The notes beneath the pieces were generated by a model that saw only the letters and a list, made by a program, of their open reading frames with translations, searched no databases and had not been told where the DNA came from. A program made the position numbers and the translations under genes. A stretch of 64,000 bases of DNA from contig OY969915.1 in NCBI GenBank assembly GCA_963704545.1, positions 2,382,818 through 2,446,817 of the forward strand, in the 5' to 3' direction. The stretch is from VRUE01 sp963704545. GTDB taxonomy: Bacteria; Actinomycetota; Thermoleophilia; Solirubrobacterales; 70-9. Shown piece after piece: positions 35,402 through 42,621 of this stretch (its first letter is position 1; each line of letters opens with the position of its first letter).

Positions 35402-36211
35402 ATGCGAGTGCTTTTGACAAACGACGACGGAATAACCGCCCCCGGCCTGCAGGCCGTACGCCGCGCCCTGCGCGAGATCGACGGCGTCGAGGTCGACGTG
35501 ATCGCGCCCGACTCGAACCGCAGCGCCACCGCGCGCAGCATCACGACGCGCTCGCCCCTGAGCGTCGAGGAAGTCGAGTTCGGCGACGGCGACGTGGGCT
35601 ATGCCACCGACGGCACTCCGGTCGACTGCGTCCGCTTCGCCGAGCTGGGCCTGGTCGGCCATCGTCCCGACCTGATCGTCTCGGGCATCAACCACGGCGC
35701 CAACCTCGGCGATGACATCACCTACTCGGGAACGGTCGCGGCGGCATTCGAGGGCATCGTGCTCGGCATCCCCGCCGTTGCGATCTCCCAGCAGTCCTCC
35801 GGCGGCGGCATGGGCTACGTCAGCGGGCGCTTCGACTTCTCGGCCGCCGCTCCCTTCGCGGCCGAGCTGGTGCGCCGCCTGATCGCCGAGCCGATGCCGG
35901 AGGCGACGCTGATCAACGTCAACTGCCCCGCGGGCGAACCGCAAGGCGTTGAGGTGACCAAGCTCGGCAAACGGATCTACAACGACGAGCTGAAGCTGGT
36001 GGGCGAGGAGGGCGACAGGCGCCACTACGAGATCTACGGCTGGCAACCCGGTTACGAGGAGATCGAGGAGACCGACCTCAACGCCGTCGCGCAGAAGCGG
36101 ATCTCGGTCACGCCGATCCACTTCGACCTCACCGACCACGGCGGCCTGGAGAAGCTGCGTGGCTGGGGCTTCGACGAGATGCTGGCTGCGAGCTCCCCAA
36201 CGTCGGTGTGA
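35402..36211 (+). CDS. surE: 5'/3'-nucleotidase SurE
   Basis: A 269-residue divalent-metal nucleotidase that dephosphorylates nucleoside 5'- and 3'-monophosphates, active in stationary-phase survival. N-terminal LLTNDDGITAPG holds the metal-binding aspartates D8 and D9, APDSNRSATARSIT follows (S40 region), and SGINHGANLGDDITYSGTVAAA (about 97-118) is the family signature. ATG at 35402. Its stop overlaps the ligA start (GTGA), so both are one operon. Confidence 0.95.
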   Translation: MRVLLTNDDGITAPGLQAVRRALREIDGVEVDVIAPDSNRSATARSITTRSPLSVEEVEFGDGDVGYATDGTPVDCVRFAELGLVGHRPDLIVSGINHGANLGDDITYSGTVAAAFEGIVLGIPAVAISQQSSGGGMGYVSGRFDFSAAAPFAAELVRRLIAEPMPEATLINVNCPAGEPQGVEVTKLGKRIYNDELKLVGEEGDRRHYEIYGWQPGYEEIEETDLNAVAQKRISVTPIHFDLTDHGGLEKLRGWGFDEMLAASSPTSV

Positions 36212-38232
36212 GCGCGGGCGGGCCCGAGCAGCGCGCCGCCGAGCTGCGGCAGGAGCTGGCGGAGCACAACCGCCGCTACTACGTCCTCGACGACCCGACC
36301 GTCGACGACGACGAGTACGACGCGCTGCTCGACGAGCTGCGGGCGATCGAGGCCGACCACCCGGAGCTGCTCACGCCCGACTCGCCGACGCAGCGGGTGG
36401 GAGCGCCACCGCTGGAGCGCTTCGAGCAGGTCGAGCACGCGGAGCCGATGCTCTCGCTCGCCAACGCCCGCAACGAGGAGGAGCTGAGGGCTTGGGAGAC
36501 GCGCATCGGCAACCACCTGAAGCGCCTCGACATCACCGCCGCCGAGTTCAGCTACACCACCGAGCCGAAGATCGACGGCCTGGCGATCTCGCTCACCTAC
36601 GAGGATGGCGTCCTCGTCCGCGGTGCGACCCGTGGCGACGGCCGGGTCGGCGAGGACGTAACGCGGAACCTGCGCACAATCGGGGCAATCCCGCTACGGA
36701 TCAAGGACGCGCCGCCGTTGGTAGAGGTGCGCGGGGAGGTCTACCTGCCGATCGCCGACTTCAAGGCGCTGAACGAGCGCCGTGCCGAGGCCGGCGAGCC
36801 CGCCTTCGCCAACCCCCGCAACTCCGCCGCCGGCTCGATTCGCCAGCTCGACCCAGCCCTTGCCTCCGAACGCCCACTCTCGATCTGGGCCTACGGGATC
36901 GGCGCCGTCCGCGACCTCGACCTCGCAACGCACAGCGAGGAGGTCGAGTGGCTGCGCGAGCGGGGCTTCAAGGTCAACCCCGACACCGACCACCACGCCG
37001 GCATCGAGTCCGTCGTGAAGCGCTGTCGCTGGTGGGAGGAGCGTCGCGACGAGCTCGACTACGAGATCGACGGCGTCGTCGTCAAGGTCGACGAGCGGGC
37101 GCTGTGGCGAGAGCTGGGTGTGGTCGGACGCGAGCCGCGTTGGGCGATCGCCTGGAAGTTCGCGCCGACGACGGCGACGACGAAGCTGCTCGACGTCGTC
37201 TGGAACGTCGGTCGGACCGGCCATCTGGTGCCCTTCGCGATGCTGGAGCCGGTCCACGTGGGCGGCGTCACCGTCTCCACGGCCACCCTCCACAACGAGG
37301 AGGACCTCGCCCGCAAGGACGTGCGGGCCGGGGACGACGTCGTCGTCATGCGCGCCGGGGACGTGATCCCCCAGGTCGTCGCCCCGCTCGTGCAGAGACG
37401 GCCGAAGGGGACGCGCCGGGTGAAGCCCCCGAAGGAGTGCCCGGCGTGCGGCACCCCGGTCGAGAAGCCCGAGGACGCGGTCTTCTCGATCTGCCCGAAT
37501 AGACGCAACTGCCCCGGGCAGGCGTTCCAGAAGGTCAAGCATTTCGCCAGCAGGGGGACGATGGACATCGATGGCTTTGGGGAAAAACTGGCAGCACGCT
37601 TCCTGGAAGAAGAACTGATCTCCGACGTCGGCGACCTCTATGACCTTCGCGAGGAGGATTTGGTCGGTCGGGAGGGATTCAAAGAGAAATCGGCACAGAA
37701 CCTGATTCGAGCTATCGACGCCTCGCGCTCACGGCCTTTCAAGCGGGTCCTATTCGCGCTTGGACTACCTGGCATTGGCTACGTCACGGCAGAGGCGTTG
37801 GCCGATCATTTCGGCTCGATAGAAGCGCTGCGCCGCGCCGATCCGGAGCAAATCGAGGAAGTCGAGGGCGTCGGCCCAATCATGGCCGTGCAGATCGCCG
37901 AGTCGCTGGCCGATCCCGCTACTGTGAAGCTAATCGAGAAGCTGGAATCGAAGGGGCTTCGCTTCAGTCAGGATCCATCCGAACGACGTCCCGAAGAAGG
38001 TCCTCTCGTCGGCAGTACCCTCGTGCTTACGGGCACGCTGTCAAGGCTCACGCGCGACGAAGCAGCGGTGCTGATCAAGGCAGCGGGGGGCAAAGTGGTC
38101 GGCTCGGTTTCAAAGAAAACCGACTACGTGATCGCAGGCAATGATCCCGGTTCAAAGCTCGAAAAAGCCCAGAAACTAGGAGTCGAGATCTTGGACGAAG
38201 ACGGCCTGCTGAGCCTCCTCGGCCGCCGGTAG
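36208..38232 (+). CDS. ligA: NAD-dependent DNA ligase
   Basis: A 674-residue replicative ligase. The N-terminal Ia domain (HNRRYYVLDDPTVDDDEYD) is followed by the adenylation domain with K121 in EPKIDGLAIS, an OB fold, the zinc finger (CPACGTPVEKPEDAVFSICPN...NCPG), HhH repeats (ALGLPGIGYVTAEALADHFG) and a C-terminal BRCT domain (GSTLVLTGTLSRLTRDEAAVLIKAAGGKV). All domains are intact. Codons from about 37540 on use A/T at the third position much more often than the first two thirds; twenty codons at 37741 give 13 G/C third bases against 18 at 37201. Start GTG 36208. Confidence 0.97.
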   Translation: MSAGGPEQRAAELRQELAEHNRRYYVLDDPTVDDDEYDALLDELRAIEADHPELLTPDSPTQRVGAPPLERFEQVEHAEPMLSLANARNEEELRAWETRIGNHLKRLDITAAEFSYTTEPKIDGLAISLTYEDGVLVRGATRGDGRVGEDVTRNLRTIGAIPLRIKDAPPLVEVRGEVYLPIADFKALNERRAEAGEPAFANPRNSAAGSIRQLDPALASERPLSIWAYGIGAVRDLDLATHSEEVEWLRERGFKVNPDTDHHAGIESVVKRCRWWEERRDELDYEIDGVVVKVDERALWRELGVVGREPRWAIAWKFAPTTATTKLLDVVWNVGRTGHLVPFAMLEPVHVGGVTVSTATLHNEEDLARKDVRAGDDVVVMRAGDVIPQVVAPLVQRRPKGTRRVKPPKECPACGTPVEKPEDAVFSICPNRRNCPGQAFQKVKHFASRGTMDIDGFGEKLAARFLEEELISDVGDLYDLREEDLVGREGFKEKSAQNLIRAIDASRSRPFKRVLFALGLPGIGYVTAEALADHFGSIEALRRADPEQIEEVEGVGPIMAVQIAESLADPATVKLIEKLESKGLRFSQDPSERRPEEGPLVGSTLVLTGTLSRLTRDEAAVLIKAAGGKVVGSVSKKTDYVIAGNDPGSKLEKAQKLGVEILDEDGLLSLLGRR

Positions 38233-38233
38233 T

Positions 38234-38328
38234 CGGAGGGGCGAGGTGCCTTCCGAACTGGCGGATACTCAAAATCGCGCCCTCATTAGGGCGCGATTTG
38301 TCAGGGCGGAAGGCACCCCGCCCCTCCG
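38234..38328 (+). repeat. Hairpin repeat D2 (family D)
   Basis: Outer arms of 22 nt (38234-38255 and 38307-38328, one mismatch) with the family core GGCGGATACTCAAA and a CTCATTAG centre. It begins right after the ligA stop, and truA starts 22 bases after its end. Confidence 0.9.
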
Positions 38329-38349
38329 GACACCACGCACTGCATAGCC

Positions 38350-39090
38350 GTGACCACAGTCCGCCTCGACATCGAATACGACGGGACCGCCTTCCGTGGC
38401 TGGGCGAAGCAGCCTGGGCTGCGGACGGTGCAGGGAGAGCTGGAGGCGGCACTGGCGACGGTGCTGCGCGAGCCCGTTGAGCTGACTGTGGCGGGACGGA
38501 CCGACACGGGGGTTCACGCCATCGGGCAGGTGGCGAGCTTCGAAACGGATGCCGAGATCCCGTCGGACTTGGCGCGAAGGCTTAATGGCCTCGGCCCACG
38601 CGACATCGCGGTCACGTCCGCAGCCCCAACCGCAGCTGGCTTCGACGCTCGCCGCGACGCCGTCTCCCGCGCCTACCGCTACCGCATCCTGGCCCGCTCC
38701 AGCTCCAGCCCCTTCGAGCAGGGCCGAGCCCTCTGGTGGCCCCACAAGATGGACCGCACCGCCCTCGACTCATGCGCCGAGGCCTTGATCGGCACCCACG
38801 ACTTCACAGCCTTCACCCCCACCCAAACCGACCACGTCCGCTTCGAGAGAGACGTCCTCAGCGCCGTCTGGACCAACGAAGACGACATCGTCAGCTTCCA
38901 GATCACCGCCGACGCCTTCATGCGAAACATGGTCCGAGTCCTGGTCGGCACCCAGCTGGAGGTAGCCTCAGGCCGCCGATCCCTCGACAGCTTCAACCAA
39001 CTCCTTCGCGGCGCCCCCCGGACCGAGGCCGGTGACACAGCTCCTCCCCACGGCCTCTACCTCGAGTCCGTCTCGTACAACCCCAGCTAA
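38350..39090 (+). CDS. truA: tRNA pseudouridine(38-40) synthase
   Basis: A 246-residue enzyme that isomerises uridines at positions 38-40 of tRNA anticodon stems. The catalytic aspartate lies in VAGRTDTGVHA (about residues 48-58), with YRYRIL and FMRNMVRVLVGT further on, all family hallmarks. Start GTG 38350. In many bacteria truA follows rplQ on the same strand; here it is convergent with rplQ, separated by repeat D3, so the usual rplQ-truA link has been broken by inversion. Confidence 0.95.
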   Translation: MTTVRLDIEYDGTAFRGWAKQPGLRTVQGELEAALATVLREPVELTVAGRTDTGVHAIGQVASFETDAEIPSDLARRLNGLGPRDIAVTSAAPTAAGFDARRDAVSRAYRYRILARSSSSPFEQGRALWWPHKMDRTALDSCAEALIGTHDFTAFTPTQTDHVRFERDVLSAVWTNEDDIVSFQITADAFMRNMVRVLVGTQLEVASGRRSLDSFNQLLRGAPRTEAGDTAPPHGLYLESVSYNPS

Positions 39091-39112
39091 CCATCGAGAG
39101 CCCGACTTGCGC

Positions 39113-39215
39113 CTCGGAGGGGGCGGGGCACCTCCCGGACGGGCGGATACTCAAAGTCGTCGCGCTAATTAGCGCGACGACTTGGACGGACGGGAGGTGC
39201 CCCGCCCCCTCCGAG
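39113..39215 (+). repeat. Hairpin repeat D3 (family D)
   Basis: Perfect 25-bp outer arms (39113-39137 and 39191-39215) with the conserved GGCGGATACTCAAA motif and a CTAATTAG centre. It fills the space between convergent truA and rplQ, so it probably terminates the whole ribosomal-protein array on the minus strand. Confidence 0.9.
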
Positions 39216-39217
39216 CC

Positions 39218-39571
39218 CTAAACCAACTCGAGATAAACCATTTCGGTCGAATCCGACCGACGGGGCCCCAGCTTGACGATCCTGGTGTACCCCCCAGGCC
39301 GCTCCACATACCGCGGCGCGACCTCCTCGAACAGCTTGTGCACGATGAACTTGTCGTTGTGCAGCGTCGCCAGCGCCTGCCGCCGGGCGTGCAGGTCGCC
39401 CCGCTTGGCGAGCGTGATCAGCTGCTCGACCTCCGGCTTGACCGCCTTGGCCTTGGCCTGGCTGGTCTTGATCCGCTCGTGATCGATCAGCTGCTTGCAG
39501 AGGTTCGAGAGCAGGGACTCGCGATGCGCCGCGTCGCGACTCAGCTTGTTTCGCTTCTTGCGGTGACGCAT
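39218..39571 (-). CDS. rplQ: 50S ribosomal protein L17
   Basis: 117 residues from ATG 39571. MRHRKKRNKLSRDAAHRESLLSNL is the characteristic N-terminus, and ETVAPRYVERPGGYTRI-like text (EVAPRYVERPGGYTRIVKLGPR) gives the C-terminal signature. It is the last gene of the alpha operon. The stop lies two bases before repeat D3 on the other side. Confidence 0.96.
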   Translation of the reverse strand: MRHRKKRNKLSRDAAHRESLLSNLCKQLIDHERIKTSQAKAKAVKPEVEQLITLAKRGDLHARRQALATLHNDKFIVHKLFEEVAPRYVERPGGYTRIVKLGPRRSDSTEMVYLELV

Positions 39572-39591
39572 CGCCTGATCAGCTCCCTCGC

Positions 39592-40572
39592 TCAGTCTCC
39601 CTGAAGGTCGAGACCGCGGCCGTGAAGAGTCTCGATCACTTCCTCGATCGACTTCTGTCCGAAGTTGGGGATGGCGTTCAACTCGGAACGCGTCTTGCGC
39701 ACCAGGTCGCCCACCGTCTGCACTCCCGCCCGCTTCAGGCAATTGTAGGAGCGAACGCCGAGCTCGAGCTCCTCGATCAGGATCTCGTCCAGGCCGTTGT
39801 TGCCGGCGACGCCGTCTCCGGACGGGCCTGGGATGACGTCCGGCGCGCGAGTCGGGACCGGTTCGCGCGCGGTCAGCTCTTCGACCCGGTCGGCATCGGT
39901 GAAGATCGCCAGGCTCTTGATCAGGATCTCGGAAGCCTCGCGCAAGGCGGCACCCGGCTCGATCGAGCCGTCGGTCTCCAGCTCGAGCGTGAGCTTGTCG
40001 AAATCGGTCCGCTGCCCGACACGGGCCGTCGCCACCGAGTAGGAGGCACGCCGGATCGGCGAGAAGATCGAGTCGATCGGGATCACGCCGATCGGCTGCT
40101 CGTCGGACTTGTTCTCCTCGGCCGGCGAGTAACCGCGACCGCGGCCGATGGTGAGGTAGACCTCCAGTTTGGTTTTCTTCTCGAGCGTCGCGATCGGCGC
40201 CTCGGGGTTGAGGATCTCGACGCCGGAGGGCAGGTCGATGTCCTTCGCCTTCACCTCGCCGGGCCCGGTGGCCACCAGCGGCGCCTCGATCTCGTCGGCA
40301 TCGGTGTGCATGCGAACGACTAGATCCTTGAGGTTGAGGACGATGTCGGTGACGTCCTCCTTGACGCCAGGCACGGTTGAGAACTCGTGCGCGACGCCCT
40401 CGATGCGGACGCTCGTGATCGCGGCGCCGCCCAGGGAGGACAGCAGGACGCGCCGAAGGCCGTTGCCAAAGGTGTAGCCAAAGCCCTTGTCGAGGGGCTC
40501 GATCGTGAAAGTGCCTCGGCGATCGTCAACCTTCTCGGAGATGATGCGGGGTACCTGGAAGTCAGTGGTCAT
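39592..40572 (-). CDS. rpoA: DNA-directed RNA polymerase alpha subunit
   Basis: 326 residues. The N-terminal dimerisation domain (TFTIEPLDKGFGYTFGNGLRRVLLSSLGGAAIT) leads through a linker into the C-terminal DNA/activator-binding domain (LELGVRSYNCLKRAGVQTVGDLVRKTRSELNAIPNFGQKSIEEV). Length is normal. It is followed 20 bases later by rplQ. Confidence 0.97.
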   Translation of the reverse strand: MTTDFQVPRIISEKVDDRRGTFTIEPLDKGFGYTFGNGLRRVLLSSLGGAAITSVRIEGVAHEFSTVPGVKEDVTDIVLNLKDLVVRMHTDADEIEAPLVATGPGEVKAKDIDLPSGVEILNPEAPIATLEKKTKLEVYLTIGRGRGYSPAEENKSDEQPIGVIPIDSIFSPIRRASYSVATARVGQRTDFDKLTLELETDGSIEPGAALREASEILIKSLAIFTDADRVEELTAREPVPTRAPDVIPGPSGDGVAGNNGLDEILIEELELGVRSYNCLKRAGVQTVGDLVRKTRSELNAIPNFGQKSIEEVIETLHGRGLDLQGD

Positions 40573-40614
40573 GAGTTCCTTGCGTATGCGTGTTCAGAAA
40601 CGGGGTCTTCCGGA

Positions 40615-41235
40615 CTACTTGGAGTACAGCTCGACGATCAGCTGCTCCTGGACCGGCGCCGAGATCTCCGCGCGCTCCGGGTAGCGCAGGACCTTGGCGG
40701 TAAGGGAGTCGTGATCGGCCTGGAGCCAGGCCGGCACGGTCGAGACGAGCTCAGTCGCCTTGCGAATGGTGTCGCCGGCGGTCGAGCTCGACTTGATCGA
40801 GATCACGTCTTCGGGTCGAACCTGGTAGGAGGGGATGTCGACGCGGCGCCCGTTGATCAGCCAGTGGCCATGGCGGATCAGCTGGCGGGCCTGGCGCCGC
40901 GAAGCGGCGAAGCCGAGGCGGACCAGCACGTTGTCGAAGCGCGACTCGAGCAGGCGCAGGAGGTTCTCGCCGGTGACGCCCTCCTGGCGCGAAGCCTTGT
41001 CGTAGTAGGCGCGGAACTGTTTCTCCAACACCTGGTAGTAGCGGCGCGTCTTCTGCTTCTCGCGCAGCTGCACCCGATACTCGGACTGGCGCATGCGTCC
41101 GCGGCCGTGCTCGCCGGGCGGGTAGGAGCGGCGCTCTACCCCGCACTTGTCGGTGAAGCAGCGCTCGCCCTTGAGGAAGAGCTTCTGACCCTCGCGGCGG
41201 CACTGCTTGCACTGGGGAGCGGTATCGCGAGCCAC
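40615..41235 (-). CDS. rpsD: 30S ribosomal protein S4, zinc-binding form
   Basis: 206 residues. The N-terminal cysteines C9, C12, C26 and C31 form the zinc knuckle of the C+ type, and the S4 RNA-binding domain reads ESRFDNVLVRLGFAASRRQARQLIRHGHWLINGR. It overlaps the rpsK stop by one base. Confidence 0.97.
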   Translation of the reverse strand: MARDTAPQCKQCRREGQKLFLKGERCFTDKCGVERRSYPPGEHGRGRMRQSEYRVQLREKQKTRRYYQVLEKQFRAYYDKASRQEGVTGENLLRLLESRFDNVLVRLGFAASRRQARQLIRHGHWLINGRRVDIPSYQVRPEDVISIKSSSTAGDTIRKATELVSTVPAWLQADHDSLTAKVLRYPERAEISAPVQEQLIVELYSK

Positions 41236-41636
41236 TAGACGCGCCTCCGCTTCTTCGGCCGGCAGCCGTTGTGGGCCTGCGGCGAGACGTCCTTGACCGT
41301 GGTCACGTCAAGGCCCGCCGCCTGCAGCGAGCGAATCGCCGTCTCGCGGCCCGAGCCAGCGCCCTTGGCGAAGACCTCGACCTTCTCGAGGCCGTGTTCC
41401 ATGCCCTTCTTGGCGGCGGCGTCGGCCGTCACCTGGGCGGCGAAGGGCGTCGACTTGCGCGAGCCTTTGAATCCGGCCGACCCGGCCGACTCCCAGGCGA
41501 TCACGTTGCCTTCGGTGTCGGTGAGCGTGACGATCGTGTTGTTGAAGGAAGTCTTGATGTGCGCCTGCCCGTAGGTGACGTTCTTCTTGACGCGGCGCCG
41601 GGAGCGCCCTTTGACGGGTTTTTTCGCTGCAGCCAT
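41235..41636 (-). CDS. rpsK: 30S ribosomal protein S11
   Basis: 133 residues. GQAHIKTSFNNTIVTLTDTEGNVIAWESAGSAGFKGSRKSTPFAAQ and the C-terminal DVSPQAHNGCRPKKRRRV mark it as S11, which helps form the decoding platform and the mRNA exit path. It lies 10 bases after rpsM. Confidence 0.97.
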   Translation of the reverse strand: MAAAKKPVKGRSRRRVKKNVTYGQAHIKTSFNNTIVTLTDTEGNVIAWESAGSAGFKGSRKSTPFAAQVTADAAAKKGMEHGLEKVEVFAKGAGSGRETAIRSLQAAGLDVTTVKDVSPQAHNGCRPKKRRRV

Positions 41637-41646
41637 CTTCGGTCCC

Positions 41647-42030
41647 CTACTTTGCCGTCGGCGCCTTGCGCTTGCCGGCGACGCTCATCCGGCGCGGGCC
41701 CTTGCGGCCACGCGCGTTGGTCTTCGTCCGCTGGCCGCGGACCGGGAGCCCGCGGCGGTGGCGCAGGCCGCGGTAGGCACCGATCTCCATCAGGCGTTTG
41801 ACGTTCTGGGAGCGCTCGCGACGCAGGTCGCCCTCGACCTCGAGCTGGTCGACCGCCTCGCGCAGGCGCATCACCTCGTCCTCGGTCAGGTCTTTGACCA
41901 TCGTGTTGGGGTCGACCTTGGTCTGCTCGAGGATCTTCTGAGCCGTCGAGCGACCGATCCCGAAGATGTAGGTGAGCCCGATTTCGACGCGCTTGCCGAC
42001 CGGGATGTTGACTCCTGAGATGCGTGCCAT
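41647..42030 (-). CDS. rpsM: 30S ribosomal protein S13
   Basis: 127 residues. ARISGVNIPVGKRVEIGLTYIFGIGRSTAQKIL and the basic C-terminal GLPVRGQRTKTNARGRKGP are the S13 signatures; the tail contacts tRNA in the head of the small subunit. It follows rpmJ by 13 bases. Confidence 0.97.
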   Translation of the reverse strand: MARISGVNIPVGKRVEIGLTYIFGIGRSTAQKILEQTKVDPNTMVKDLTEDEVMRLREAVDQLEVEGDLRRERSQNVKRLMEIGAYRGLRHRRGLPVRGQRTKTNARGRKGPRRMSVAGKRKAPTAK

Positions 42031-42043
42031 CTGTCCCGCGCCC

Positions 42044-42157
42044 CTAGCCCTGGCGCTGCTTGTGTCGCGGGTTCTGGCAGATCACCAAGACCGCGCCGTT
42101 GCGGCGGATGATCTTGCACTTTTCGCACATCGGCTTTACAGAAGCTCTGACCTTCAT
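42044..42157 (-). CDS. rpmJ: 50S ribosomal protein L36, zinc-binding form
   Basis: 37 residues from ATG 42157: MKVRASVKPMCEKCKII onward, with C11, C14, C27 and H33 as zinc ligands. It is the first gene of the alpha cluster. In most actinobacteria infA comes immediately before it; here the upstream 464 bp hold only two hairpin repeats (A2 and A3). A candidate -10 box TATCTT lies at 42249-42254. Confidence 0.96.
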   Translation of the reverse strand: MKVRASVKPMCEKCKIIRRNGAVLVICQNPRHKQRQG

Positions 42158-42287
42158 AGCTCCGGGTCTCGTATCGACTACAGGACTCCTGCGCGCCCCA
42201 GGAGTTGGACGGCAGGCACGAACTTTCGGCCCAGTGGGCCGACGCAGAAAGATAGCAGGGGCCGTTCCTCGAGGCGGGGTGGGTTTG

Positions 42288-42365
42288 GAGGCCCGGGGTG
42301 CCCCCTCTCAAAACGCTCGGCGGGAGCCTCGCTTGAGTGTTTTGAGAGGGGGCACCCCGGGCCTC
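42288..42365 (+). repeat. Hairpin repeat A2 (family A)
   Basis: Perfect 27-bp arms (42288-42314 and 42339-42365) around the 24-nt loop that ends GCTTGAGT. The loop is identical to that of A3 on the other strand, whereas the outer arms are unrelated beyond AAAAC/GTTTT. It lies upstream of rpmJ, about 34 bp beyond the putative -10 box. Confidence 0.9.
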
Positions 42366-42528
42366 TCTCCACACGCCTTCGAGAGACGGAGAAGCTTCGG
42401 ATGCGGAGTGCCAGTTCCGGCCGATCTCGCACCACCGGCGCGTTCTCGGACCCGAGCGTGCCTGAAGCTGGAGCGGTTCGACCGGAGGCGCCTCGGTTGT
42501 GGGGCTGACGCGATACGGACGGCTGCAG

Positions 42529-42608
42529 GAGGCGTCGGTACCCCCTACCCAAAACACTCAAGCGAGGCTCCCGCCGAGCGTTTTGGGTAGGGGGTACCGA
42601 CGCCTCCC
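42529..42608 (-). repeat. Hairpin repeat A3 (family A, inverted relative to A2)
   Basis: Perfect 28-bp arms (42529-42556 and 42581-42608) around a 24-nt loop identical to A2 when read on the minus strand. It lies 14 bases after the penicillin-acylase stop, so it probably ends that transcript. I see no gene in 42158-42621. Confidence 0.9.
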
Positions 42609-42621
42609 CCAACCACCACCC

